From Zanthoxylum bungeanum (lineage: Eukaryota; Streptophyta; Magnoliopsida; Sapindales; Rutaceae), in NCBI GenBank assembly GCA_019454045.1, contig SKCR01006518.1, positions 62,001 through 126,000 of the forward strand: DNA of 64,000 bases, given 5' to 3'. A program made the translations under genes and the position numbers. The notes under the pieces are model-generated. The model saw nothing but the letters and a program-made list of their open reading frames with translations. It had not been told where the DNA came from and made no database searches. Below are positions 11,961 to 23,074 of the stretch, one piece after another. Numbering within the stretch: the stretch's first letter is position 1; each line of letters begins with the position of its first letter.

Positions 11961-13260
11961 CGAGTTCTACTTTCCTCCCACTTAGCACTGCATTCACGAA
12001 TTCCTTTTCTAGGAAAATTGTATGAAAAGCAACAAATATTTTGTTCTCTTGTGGGTTGTAGAAATAATATCCTTTCGTTTCCTTATGATAACCTACAAAT
12101 AGGCACTTATTCGATTTGGGTTCTAGTTTGGTACTATCCAAACGTTTAATATATGCCCAGCATCCTCAAATCTTCAGGAATAAGAAAACCGATTTCTTTC
12201 ATGTCCATATTTCATATGGAGTATGTTCAACAGACTTTGACGGAACTTTATTCAAAATAAGTATTGCATTGTTTAATGTGTATCCCCAGAAGGAAATCGG
12301 TAGCTTTGTGCAACTTATCATTGACCTTACCATGTCCAACAAAGTTTGGTTTCTCCGTTCGGACACACCGTTCAATTGAGGTGTTATGGGAGGAGTCCAC
12401 TGTGAAAGAATACCATATTCTTTGAAGTAATCTTGAAACTCATTGCTTAAGTATTCTCCACCACGGTCTGACCGTAGTGTTTTAATACTTTTGCCAGTCT
12501 GTTTTTCTACTTCGTGTCGAAACTCTTTGAATTTCTCAAAAGTTTTCGACTTGTGTTTCATAAGATACACATAACTATAACGCGATGCATCATCCGTAAA
12601 GGTTACGAAGTATTCATATCCAGCTCTAGACATGGGCCCGCATACGTCACTATGAATGAGGGCTAACAGCTCGGTGGCACGTACACCTTTACCATTAAAA
12701 GGTGTTTTAGGCATTTTGCCTAACAAACAAGATTCACATACATCATATGAATTATGATCAAATCCGTCCAAGTATTCATTCTTCGAAAGTGTGGATATAT
12801 GAATTTTGTTAATGTGTCCCAGACGACAATGCCACAAATAAGTCTCATCTGTTTTACTCAATTTGAGCTTTTTATTTGTCATGTTATATGTTTGAGATTC
12901 GTTTATATTCAAAATATAAAGACCATTATTCACATCTGTTGTACATATCTCAATATCATCTTTATAAACATAACACCCAGTGTTCCTGAATACAAAGGTA
13001 TACCCGCATCGGGTTAAACTAGATACAGAGATAATATTCCTAGTCAAACTAGGTATAAAATAACAGTCGCCTAATGTAAGTACATGCTCTGAGGGCATAT
13101 TTAAAACATAGGTGCCAACGGCCAAAACAGCGACTTTCGTCCCATTTCTGACTCGCAGGTCGATCTCCCTCGAAGCCAGTCTCCTGCTATTCTGCAGATC
13201 CTGCACATCAGTACATATGTGAGTACCACATCTAGTATCAAAAATCTAATTTTTAAAACT
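11896..13260 (-). pseudogene. copia A protease end and integrase
   Basis: The longest copia frame in the window, 335 codons at 12199-13206, carries the integrase HHCC zinc finger (WHCRLGH then CESCLLGK) and a D,D,E core: LIHSDVCGP, SDRGGEYLS and NGVSERRNQT. The C-terminal GYHKETKGYYFY block follows in another frame (11896-12141). At the N-terminal end a TAG (about 13244) sits where family B has tryptophan, and the protease motif reads FDTRCGTH instead of FDSGCGTH, so the catalytic DSG is lost. A missing methionine-proximal segment and the 12142-12198 frame break complete the inactivation. Confidence 0.92.
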
Positions 13261-14151
13261 AGTTGTGGACATGTTTATTTCAATGACAAACATACCTGAA
13301 GCCGGAGCCTTGCCCGCCTTCATTTCCTTCAAGTCCTCCTGGAACTTATGGCAGTCACGCTTCCAGTGACCCCGTTTGCCACCGTGTAGGCAGACGTCTT
13401 GGGATTTGTCCTTTGTCTTCCTAGAAGACTGTGACGGTTGAGCCTTGTCCTTTTTCTTATTCTTATTCTTCACACCCCCGGAAGCCTTCGGCCAAGCCTT
13501 GGCCTTCTTGGATGTCGAAGTAAGATGCGCCTCGCGCTTCTTGCCTTTCAGAAGCTCTGGCTCTGCCTCTTGCAGCATAGCCATTAACTCTCCAAGAGTT
13601 TTCTCTTGGTTCATCATGTTATAGTTCATGACGAACCCGCCCCAACAGTCGGACAGAGACTGTAAGATCAAATCTATGGAAGTCTCGGCCTCGAAGGAAA
13701 TGCCCAGCTGACCCAGCTATTTGATGTCAAAAATCATCTACGACCCGTAGTGTTCGACATATGTACCCTCTGACATACGAGAGCGAAAGAGCTTCTTTTT
13801 CAAATCATACTTCTGAGATCTAAGATTATATCTATGAAGATCCTTCAACTTCAACATCATCGCATAAGGATCTAATCCTTTGTTCTAACGAAGAAATTGA
13901 GGAGTCATTGCAGCAAGCATAACAGATTGAGCAGTAAAGTTATCATCACGATGAGTCTTCCAAAGCTCATGCTCTACTGGCCGTTCAAGTCCGGGCTCAG
14001 GCCCGAGAGGTCTCTCTATTACATAGAGCAATTTCTCAGCTCCCAGGACTATCATGAGATTCATTTCCCAGTCTGAAAAATTTACGCCGTTAAAGATATT
14101 CTCACCCCTTATCTTTCCAGCCATTTTGATTGCTATAGTCCAACTATCCAA
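13246..14151 (-). pseudogene. copia A Gag
   Basis: The N-terminus (MAGKIRGENIFNGVNFSDW, with an upstream in-frame ATG at 14151) matches the copia Gag start shared with family B (NVFNGTNFQDW). Frame breaks occur near 13880 and 13700. The C-terminal frame has the GELMAMLQEAEPELLKGKKREAH block and a damaged zinc knuckle, CLHGGKRGHWKRDC, in which the second cysteine is glycine. Family B keeps CLQCGKRGHWKRDC at the same place. Confidence 0.88.
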
Positions 14152-16334
14152 TCAAGTGTTTCGAGTACACTCAAATGCAATGGTTACTATAGTCCAACTA
14201 TATAACCAACTACAAATGGAATAGTGTTGAGTACAGTCTAACTGTTCAAAGAAAACAATAAAATAATTTTAGTCCAACTAATATATATAATAATGAGAAA
14301 TAATAATAATAGAGCGCGCATATAAGCGAGTATTAAACGAAATTTCAAATTTAATACTAGCCTCCCACTAATTTTCGGCGAGCCTCTAACCCTCCGTTGA
14401 GTACTCGGGAAACCTAGTTTCCTAGTGGGCTAGGATCCCGTTAAATAATACACAACCTTGACTTTGGCCAACAAGCTGTATAAAATTTAACTAGGTAGAT
14501 CTCCAAGATCAATTGGATCTCATCCAATTCCTAGATCCGGTAGGTGGACATCCAAGTCCGAAACATATATCCAATATATTTCCTAACCTGTTTCCTCTGA
14601 ATCAACTAAGCCTTGGCTTTGGCTCAACAAGCTTAATGATTCCAGTTAAGTGCGACCCATTGACAGTGGGAAAGCTTCGTAATCCACATCGATGAACAAG
14701 AGTGACCTTGACTTTAGCCAACAAGTCACAACTGCCCAAGACATGCGATATTAACAAAGCTTTCATGGTTCAAACATATTCGCGGTAGACAATGATCTTG
14801 ACTTTGGCCAATAAATCAAAGCCAATCTTGGATCTTGAGAGAGAACCACTCAATGGAAGGAAACACTTAATATTAAATGTGAGGGCGTTTTCGTAAATTG
14901 GCAAGGTCTCATCATACACCCTTAAACATGCATTCTAAAAGCATAATAAGGCGCGATAAATATAATAATGATATGCGGATGGATATATACAATTTGTTCC
15001 TATAACAAATCTCTCTCTTTTCTTTTCTCTCTCCCTCTAGCACTTTACATTCTTCTATAAACCCAATTACATAATACTATAAGAAACCTCATTTACATTG
15101 AGGGGAATTGGTGAGAAGAGAAATACAATGAGAAAAATATAGGTGATAGGTTGGACACGCAGGTCCAATTTCAAATAAATACAATATTTATAACAATTTC
15201 CAAAATTGCCCCCACCCATCTAATATCCATCCGATATACATTATTCAAACAAATACATCCAAGCATTCACACATAGCATGTTGTCAATCAATCTAATCCA
15301 ATTAATTAATTCTTCAATTAATGACCATCCAATGTTCATATAATGATTTGATTTGCGCGAGTCTAACTCGTTTAAGAATAAATACTCAAAGTAAGTATTC
15401 TTGAATTATGTCGAACTACATTATTAAATCTAATTTAAATTGTATTCAATACTAATTCAAGTTTAATTCAAAATTAAACAATTACACTTATTATATTAAT
15501 GTCTTTATAGACTTGGATTCCAAATCCAATCCAAATGGTCTCAAATGCCCATTTAGCATCCAATGCCATTCTATTAGGTCCAATAGGCCTTAATTAATTC
15601 TTTAGGCATGGACTTTTGGCCATTATGGATCAAGCCCATAATGCCTTGGCCCATTTAGGAATCACCATATGCCATAAATTAATTTTGGCCCATTAGGCCC
15701 AATTAGATTATTAAAGGCACAAAAGTCATATTTTGGACTTTTATGGAAATAGTTTAGGTCCAATTGTCCAAAACCAAACTTGGCCCAACCAAGCCCATTA
15801 ATCCAAATATAACCAAATTAGCCCAATTAGTATTTTAGGGACTAATTTTCATTAATACAATATTCCAAATATTACATTAATTCAACTTAAGTGTAATTAA
15901 CATAACTAATTAATTAATCTAACATTTCCAAAATATTAATTAATCTAATTAATCATGCTTATCATTCCAATTCATGTCCAACTCAAATTGAAGCAAAATC
16001 AAGTCTCCAACAACATGCTTATTCACGACAATTGACAAGAAATTAATATGTAATTTGATTCCAATCCAATTAAATCAACATTTAACATATATATCATGCC
16101 ATTAACACATCTAAGTGTCAAAATTTAAAAAATCACCATGAGTTACTCTTGGGTAGTATTCGACCAATGTAAGGAATTTGGGGAAATTTGATCCAATCAA
16201 TTTTTCAACAATCCACAACTCTAAGTTATCATCATCTAACATCAACCAACAACTCAATTTTGAATTTTCATGCTCCAAGCAAAAATCCCTAATTAAAGTA
16301 TATGAACCATAGATTTCAAAATCATATTTAGCAA
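14152..16334 (-). other. copia A leader between primer site and gag
   Basis: A 2.2-kb non-coding leader. It repeats the phrase cttgactttggccaacaa with variations at about 14455-14480, 14605-14630, 14705-14730 and 14790-14815. It also carries a run of GGCCCA/TGGGCC motifs between about 15590 and 15835. The corresponding leader of family B (29325-31545) has the same two features, so they are ancestral to both families. Confidence 0.75.
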
Positions 16335-16348
16335 GGCTCTAGATACCA
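16335..16348 (-). other. primer binding site of copia A
   Basis: Read on the minus strand, TGGTATCTAGAGCC starts one base inside the LTR end. Copia elements use TGGTATCAGAGC, complementary to the initiator tRNA-Met 3' end; here one extra base interrupts the match. Confidence 0.75.
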
Positions 16349-16349
16349 T

Positions 16350-16455
16350 TGTTAGTCTCTAAGACATGCCACAAGATCCTAAACATGATTCTATGTGTGA
16401 AAAATCAAGAAAAGTGGAGGAATCACTTACATTGATTTATGGAGAAATTCAAAAT
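16350..16455 (-). repeat. copia A 5' LTR, truncated
   Basis: It starts TGTTAGTCTCTAAGACATG as the other two LTR copies do, but homology is lost after about 106 bases, where an inverted Athila LTR fragment begins. Confidence 0.85.
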
Positions 16456-17266
16456 TGATTTATGGAGAAATTACAAAAATAGATGCTATCCTTAAAAGTC
16501 TAAGAAAACCCTAAGGAAACCACGAAAACAAATGAGGTGCAAATGGCTTCAATTTATAGGCATCTGGATAAGCCCGCGTCGCGACGTGGAAACGTGTTGA
16601 CTGGTCAAACGAGTGTGGAATTGTTGACTTCCTGACATGGCACGCGGCTTTGACTGTTGACTGCTGACGTGGCACGTTGTTTCTGTCGGCATAATGAAAT
16701 GGTGACATGTGGCACTCGACAGATTCCGATCCACTGAGAAGCTGACACGTGGCGATCGGTGATTGAATGTTGATGACATGGCGACACGTGGCTCGGTGAC
16801 TCGGTTGGATGCTGATGTGGCTGACACGTGGCGAACACGTGGGCGACACGTAGACGACACGTGGCGGACATGTGGGTGACACGTAGACGACACATGGTGA
16901 CACATGTCACGCGGTTTATGCGGCCGAATAGGAAGATGATGAATGGCAAGTGTATTGTCGGCACCATGGGATTGTGACATGTGGCACATCGCACGTTAGC
17001 AGATCTGCTCTGATGTTGACACGTGGCAGGCGTATGTTAGCACAACGCATCTTAGCAAACTTCTCAGATTGTGACACGTATCCCCGGCGCAGGTTAGCAT
17101 GAAGTGGAGCACGTTAGACGTCGCGACGCCAAAGCTTGCGCGTCGCGACGCGACAAAATACCAAATTGCCATTTTTTTTTATCCTTTTTCTCTGTTTTGG
17201 CCCCAAATTGCTTCCAATGCTTCCCAAAATCCAAAGCTCTTTTTTTTTTAACCTCAAAGCTCATCC
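16456..17266 (-). repeat. inverted Athila-type LTR fragment rich in G-boxes (copy 2)
   Basis: Reverse complement of the left part of the Athila LTR. It has the complement of the CCTATAAATTGAAGC block at 16547-16561, several GACACGTGGC motifs between 16740 and 17030, paired CGTCGCGACG palindromes near 16567 and 17121, and the complement of GGGGCCAAAACAG near 17196. Overlapping frames on the minus strand read as Ser/His/Arg-rich peptides, which is only the repeat translated. Confidence 0.8.
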
Positions 17267-17368
17267 AAGGCAGGTTAAACAGACAGCGGAAGTCATCTAG
17301 TCGGTCATGAATATAATCTCAAAATCTGACCTAATTACATTAGAAGCCTTATTCAGAAAACAACTTAG
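17267..17368. repeat. duplicate of the copia A left flank with CTTAG
   Basis: Nearly identical to 8232-8331, ending in the same CTTAG immediately before an LTR copy. It is host-side sequence, not part of the LTR, because the internal LTR at 16350 lacks it. Confidence 0.85.
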
Positions 17369-19234
17369 TATTAGTTTCTAAGACATGCCACAAGATCCTA
17401 AACATGATTTTATGTGTGAAAAAATCAAGAAAAGTGGCGGAATCATTTACATTGATTTATAGAGAAATTCAAAATTTTCCTATGGATGAAGCTCTAAACT
17501 TGTTGATATGTTGTTTGATCCTTAGGTGAGTTTCCCTATCACCTCAAATGACTCCTCCAAGTGCTAGCTTTGAAGAAATTTTGAAGCAAAAAATTTCACA
17601 AGGAAGAGAGAAGGTTTCGACCATGTTAGGGAGAAGAGGGGAGAGTGTGTTGTGTTGTTTCAAAAACTTGGTTGTTGTGTGATTAAAATGCAACATTTAA
17701 TAAATCCAACTAATTCCATCAATTTATGACCATTGATGTAAGTCATGTGGTCCCACCACATTTAAATTCAAAATTTGTGTTTGCTTCATCAACACACAAC
17801 TAGACTTAGGCCCGGGTTTGTTTAATTCCGATTAAATGAATTTGCCGTCGCTACATAATTAAATCCAATTTAATTAAATAATTATGCCTCGTAAAATTAT
17901 TACGATAGTCGCTTTCGAATTAATTCTAAATTAATTCATTCGCTCGAATTAAAATCTAATTTTAATTTCGTATTGAAATCCAATTTCAATTAATATATCC
18001 GATATATTATTTTAGCCCCAAATAAATAAATTAAATAGAAAAATCCAATTTAACTATTAAATTTATTTTATCGATTAATTCTAAATTAATCGTGTTCTCT
18101 CTTCTATACGAAGTTAATACCAGATTAATTTTTACCGTAATTAATCCTAGATTAATTTTCTCTCTCAAAATTAATCTCAGTTTAATTCTATTTGATTCAA
18201 ATGTCATTGGTGAATCTTTGGGAAGCGACCCAAGAGATTCTTAGATATGTTGGCAATAAATACGGTTATCGGACTATCCGAACACATGCGTACCCTGTAC
18301 CACGTTCTCACCGATTTACAAGACATGGTTGGCTTCTAGCAAAGCACTGTGCCTACCCAATTCTCCAGAAATATTCGCCGAGGAATATCATCTATATCAG
18401 GTGTAGTAATACTATATAATACGTAATACGATCCAGTATCGGATGTCACATGCTAGGCCTAAGGCTGGCTCTGTGTCTACCCCGTACGAAGCATATATCG
18501 GATCCCGAGTAACTAGTCTCTCTAATCGGAAAGTCATGACCTAGTCATACTATCCCGATAGCTGCAGCTTTTAAGAATACTAGTTCCGTATCTTGTGTGA
18601 CCATCATCTCCATATTACTGAAGTGATACTCCCATCTTGACATCACATCCAATACACTACGATTCTCAGTAAACCCAATACAGGCGTACACAAAACCTGT
18701 TAAAGCTCCAGACGACCAATACTAAAGTAAACTGATTGTCGCAAGTAATATCGACGTAAGTCTCAGGTTAAAGATCACATACACCTACCCTGATTCGGAT
18801 TCCCATAGACACATAGTCATACTACCAATGGGATTCTGAGTGGGTCTATCCAGAGCGAACTGTTCCCGGTCCAACGGCTAACAGAACCTCTTATTACACT
18901 TGCATAAGTATCCAATACCTAAATATATGAGAACTATATCGTTAAGCTTCCATAACGCGCACAAGTGTAATACTAGTCTATTCCGCATTATCAATTTCCA
19001 GTCTCGATAATACTTCGACTATGGATATTTAATGATTAAACCGTTCGTGGATTAATATTGTCTCATATCTTATTAATCTGATTTAACCATATGGACTTTT
19101 ATCATTAATATATATCCAAGTAATCCAATTACAATAATGATAAAATAGCAATTTCCTTTTGTCACATAGTTAATTTGTACAAAAATACAATGTTCTTTAC
19201 AAATAGTGATGTTATGGGTCATAATTGTCCAACA
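17369..19234 (-). repeat. third copia A LTR, full length, with target duplication
   Basis: 1866 bases from TATTAG to CCAACA, flanked by CTTAG on both sides (17364-17368 and 19235-19239). Taken alone it is a perfect solo LTR. Together with the left copy it forms an unusual three-LTR structure. Confidence 0.9.
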
Positions 19235-19239
19235 CTTAG

Positions 19240-19693
19240 GGCACCCTTTGTCCAAATCACACGAGGAGAAGAAGATCCACTTTTTGACTACAATTAAAAG
19301 CATAAAGTTATGTGTGTCCAAATGCAATCAGGAGTTCTAATACGATACTCACACAACATCTTAATTCAAGAATAGATATATTGAATGAATATGAACTTGG
19401 GGATAGTTTGTAAATACCCATGTATTTCTCATTTGAGCAAAACGTTATATTCTCCTATATATGGATATAAACATGTTTTATTGAATCACGCAAACATTAT
19501 GTTTTTGTAAACATATTTGATCTTACGTATTAATACATCCACCATCAAATAAATTCACATATTAGATGGTTAGTTTTTCAAAAGAAATTTAACCTTTACT
19601 TTCTAATAAAATTCGATCAACAACAATGTTCAAAATATAATATTATAATAAAAAATTTAAAATCCTTAATCATTAATTATTTAAAAAGATAAT
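19240..19693. other. unassigned sequence between elements
   Basis: No coding potential, LTR signature or repeat seen elsewhere in the window. It is the right flank of the copia A insertion and the left flank of the SIRE-like element, so it is probably old host sequence. Confidence 0.5.
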
Positions 19694-20341
19694 TGTAAGT
19701 TCCATTTTTTTGGCACTGTCCGTGACAAAATAAGTTCAATTGAGTTGTAATTAGTCTTGAAGAACTTGGAGCAATTAGACTGGTATTTGGCAGAGCTGGA
19801 TTATTTTTGTTTGTGATGCGTTCGTTTCAGCGTTCGAACGTGTGGCGTTAGTGGAAAGTTCTCCATTGGGTTCGAATAAAATATTCCAGAGAGCAAATGT
19901 TTGTGGTACATTCGAGAAATCGTTCAAACAAAACATTCCAGAGAGCCAGCATCTGTGGTGCGTTCGAGTAGCGTTTGAACGAGTCTTTCCAGTACGCGTT
20001 CGTGGTGCGCTCGAGTAATCGTTCGAACGCGACTGCGATCTGAATGTATTTTTTAGCCTTTTCACTTTGAAAAACCCTAGATTTACACCTTACCTATAAA
20101 TAAAACATGTAGCCACCATCCCCAACGGTTGAAACACATTTCCCTTGAGCCAAAATCTCTCAAAGCTTTCAACCTTTCTTGAATCCACTTTGAAAACTTA
20201 TTTCATCTTCTTGTCTTCTTTGTTTATGATGAGATTCAATCTTTGATAAACCTTCAACATAACATAATCCAAAATTCCTAATCCTTCAGAGTTCTCAAGG
20301 AGGAACTTAGGGTCATAACTTAGGATAATATCAAACTTTCA
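19694..20341 (+). repeat. 5' LTR of SIRE-like element
   Basis: It starts TGTAAGTTCC and ends AAACTTTCA, with a CTATAAA box at 20094-20100. It carries repeats of the GTTCGAACG palindrome. Compared with the 3' LTR it lacks about 400 bases after the TTCAAGGAGGAA phrase, so one copy has a large deletion. Confidence 0.88.
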
Positions 20342-20343
20342 AT

Positions 20344-20355
20344 TGGTATCAAAGC
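20344..20355 (+). other. primer binding site of SIRE-like element
   Basis: TGGTATCAAAGC, one mismatch from the copia consensus TGGTATCAGAGC complementary to initiator tRNA-Met, two bases after the LTR. Confidence 0.85.
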
Positions 20356-20382
20356 CTGATCTCGATCTTTAACCCATTAGCT

Positions 20383-22232
20383 ATGGATCATAGTCAACCC
20401 CTAAATTATCCCTCATTCTTTGATGGGACTGAATATTTGCATTAGAAGGTTCGCATGAGAGCGTTTCTTAAGTCTTTAGATGAGAGAGTCTGGATGACAG
20501 TGGAGTACATGTGGAAACCTTCTGTAGTTATAGTTGATGAGCTCTCTTCCCCTAAAGATTAATTAACCTGGTCCAATGATGATTTTGACGATAGCAATAG
20601 GAACATCAAGACAATTAATGCCATACATGGTGTTGTGTACTCAGCTGAATTTAGAAGAATTTCTATGTGTGAGATAACCAATGATGCTTGAGACATCCTG
20701 CAGACTGTGCATGAGGGCACATTGTCTGTTAAAAATAAAAGACTACAGGATTTAGCTACTAGGTTTGAGGTCACTCATATGAAACATGATGAGACCTTCG
20801 ATGAGTTCTACGTTGAGATTAATGATGTCATTAACTCAAACTTTAACCTATGTGAGACTATCCCTACCAGTAGGATTGTTAGGAAAATCATTATATATCT
20901 GCCTGAGAAGCTCCTACCCAAGATTACCGCCATCGAGGAAAGCAATGACCTCGATCATCTTGAATTAGATGACCTCGTAGGAAAACTACAGTTTTATGAG
21001 AAGAAACTTTCTGGTTATAAAAAGACAAAAACTATAGCGATGAAGATCGCGTAGGAAGTTGCTCATGGTCCGTCTGATGATGATAATACCCTCACGGATC
21101 ATGATTTGGAAATGTTTGCTAAGAGGTTTAATAAATTTCTTAAACTGAAGAAGAATGACCATAGTAGTAGTAGGGATATGGAAAATGAGTCTAGAGAGAG
21201 TAGGCATAGTATGAGGGAGTCTAGATATGATATAGGTACTAAACCCCAGGGTATCCAATGTCATGAGTGTGAAGGTTATGGGCATATTCGACCTGAGTGC
21301 CCTACATACCTCAAGGTTAAAGGTAAGAAAGTCATGAAAGCCTCCCTTAGTGATTCAGAAGGTGGCTATACTTCTGATGAGTCTCCTAAGCATAAGAGCA
21401 ATTTTATGACATTTGCTGCTAGTGTGTCTGGAGAGAGAGATAATGAAGTTAATGATGTTGATTTAGAAGTCTCTCTCGATGAGTCTGTAGATGAGGAAAG
21501 TCTGTAGATGAGGAAAGTCTTCATGTAGCTTATATTGAACTATTTAATGAGAGTTTAGCTATTAAGAAGACTAATATAGAGGTCAATAAGAGGCTGAAAG
21601 TAGTAGAGCTAGAAACGAATGAAGCTCAAGCTAAGTTTGAGTAAAGCCTAATGATGGTAGATGACCTGGAGGAAATTAATGGAGGCCTAGTTGATAGGGT
21701 TCATACTTTATAGGCCAAACTTGAAGATGCTAGAACCTAGTTGTCTGCATCTTTGAGTGGAAATAGGAAACTAGACAGCATGCTAGGTATTAGTGTTGAG
21801 TCTAATTGCAATAAGGCGTCATCGTCTAAAGCTGTGCCTAACCCTCCTAAACATGACTTAGGTAAGAAGCCTGTTGAATATAGTCATGTGATTCATCTGT
21901 TTGTTCCTCGTCCTGTTACCCAACCTCGATCTAGAGGTGTTGTGGGTAAACCTCGCTCTCATCTGAGGTTTGTGCATGTGTGTCATCACTGTGGCAAGGC
22001 AGGACATATTAGGCCTAAGTGCTTCATGTTGCACAAATATACGAAGAGGCCTAAGAATGTGTCACATAGATTTGCTTCTTCAAATCTAGTTTTTCAAGTT
22101 TCTACACTAACTAAACAAGCTCAATTCCTTAGTGAGAAACTTGTTTTATTGACTGGGAATACTCATGTGGAAGAGGTTCCTAGAAAGGTTTGGGTGAGAA
22201 AGCAAACGGTCTACCCTTCTACTTCTGAATGC
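20383..22232 (+). pseudogene. SIRE-like Gag with two CCHC zinc knuckles
   Basis: The frame starts at the ATG at 20383 (MDHSQPLNYPSFFDGTEY), the usual copia Gag N-terminus. It continues through a UBN2-type capsid region (TLSVKNKRLQDLATRFE, FDEFYVEINDVIN, IVRKIIIYLPEK). A first knuckle CHECEGYGHIRPEC lies at about 21260-21301, then an acidic region, then a coiled-coil-like stretch. A second knuckle CHHCGKAGHIRPKC lies at about 21980-22021, and the frame ends in KVWVRK. Premature stops occur at about 20443, 20560, 20690 and 21052, then again between 21505 and 21740, where the frame also shifts. Two separated knuckles and large size are typical of the SIRE group. Confidence 0.87.
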
Positions 22233-23074
22233 CTTAATAGGCATGAAGAGAGTGCATTTCGGTGTAACTCTTCCTATAAGTTGCGTTTGTTTTCCCATTG
22301 CATATGTGTGTGCGTGTGTTTTATGTTTTTGCACGTTTATTTTCTTTTCACTGCATATGGGTGTGTGCGTCTTATTTTTGTTATATGTCCCTTGGTATAT
22401 AGGATGGAAATCCGGACACAAATTTCATAGCCGATTCCGAATAGACGGTAGTATGATCTGCACTCGAGATACAACTCCACGTACCATTGGATATTGACAA
22501 GCCATGTTGTGTCTTTATATTTTTTTGTGCATGTTAAAGCTGAAAAATCAAAAATATATATATATAATTGAAAATGACCAAAAATATTTTTGTGGCTTGT
22601 TCGAGCATGAAAAGCATGTGCATGTGATCCTGGTATGTAGGATATATGGTTATGCATGTATAATATGATTTTATTTTTCTTGATGCTCTATATGCATGTG
22701 TGTGTGTGATAAAAACTCTTGGTATATCTTCTGCTTGCACCTCACATACACGATTTTATTATGTCAAGGCTTGGTCGCATGTATGAGTTTTTGGACTAGC
22801 AACCTAATTTCTACCATACTTTATTCACTAAATAGTGTGACCTTCGACTAGATGACCTTGTTATCCCCTTGCAAAAGCAAAAAGAAATAAAATAAAATAA
22901 AAAAGAAATGTACATGAGACTCAAGTGCAAAAGGGCCAATAGGCCAAATTCAAAATATAAGGGCAAAAATCATTCACTCGAAAGAGTTTTTATTTATGAG
23001 GTCATGATATTTATGGGGAAAATAACATAGCGTGCAACCAATATTGTTTAATTTCATGTTCTAGTGGTGCTAGG
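22233..23074 (+). other. non-coding remainder of the SIRE-like internal region
   Basis: After KVWVRK the coding signal fades. The stretch holds T/G-rich phrases (tgtgtgtgcgtgtg near 22306) and an A-rich run near 22880, but no protease or integrase motif. It ends at an Athila-type LTR start. Confidence 0.5.

Larger units (their letters stand above)
8332..16455 (-). mobile_element. Ty1/copia element, family A
   Basis: Minus-strand element. In reading direction it has a truncated 5' LTR (16350-16455), primer binding site, a long leader, gag, protease, integrase, reverse transcriptase, RNase H, polypurine tract and a full 3' LTR (8332-10196). Every coding domain is recognisable, but stops and frameshifts leave it dead. 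It is clearly related to family B (24006-36674) by protein sequence and by blocks of shared LTR sequence. Confidence 0.93.

Noticed and set aside
16511..16994. Three overlapping minus-strand open frames rich in Ser, His, Arg and Cys
   Set aside because: All three frames are open because the underlying LTR repeat (ACACGTGG words) is short-period and stop-poor. No start context or protein family fits.
22146..22740. Several His/Cys/Tyr-rich small open frames on both strands
   Set aside because: They lie in the degenerate non-coding part after the SIRE-like Gag, driven by TGTGTG and CATATG words; no family recognised.
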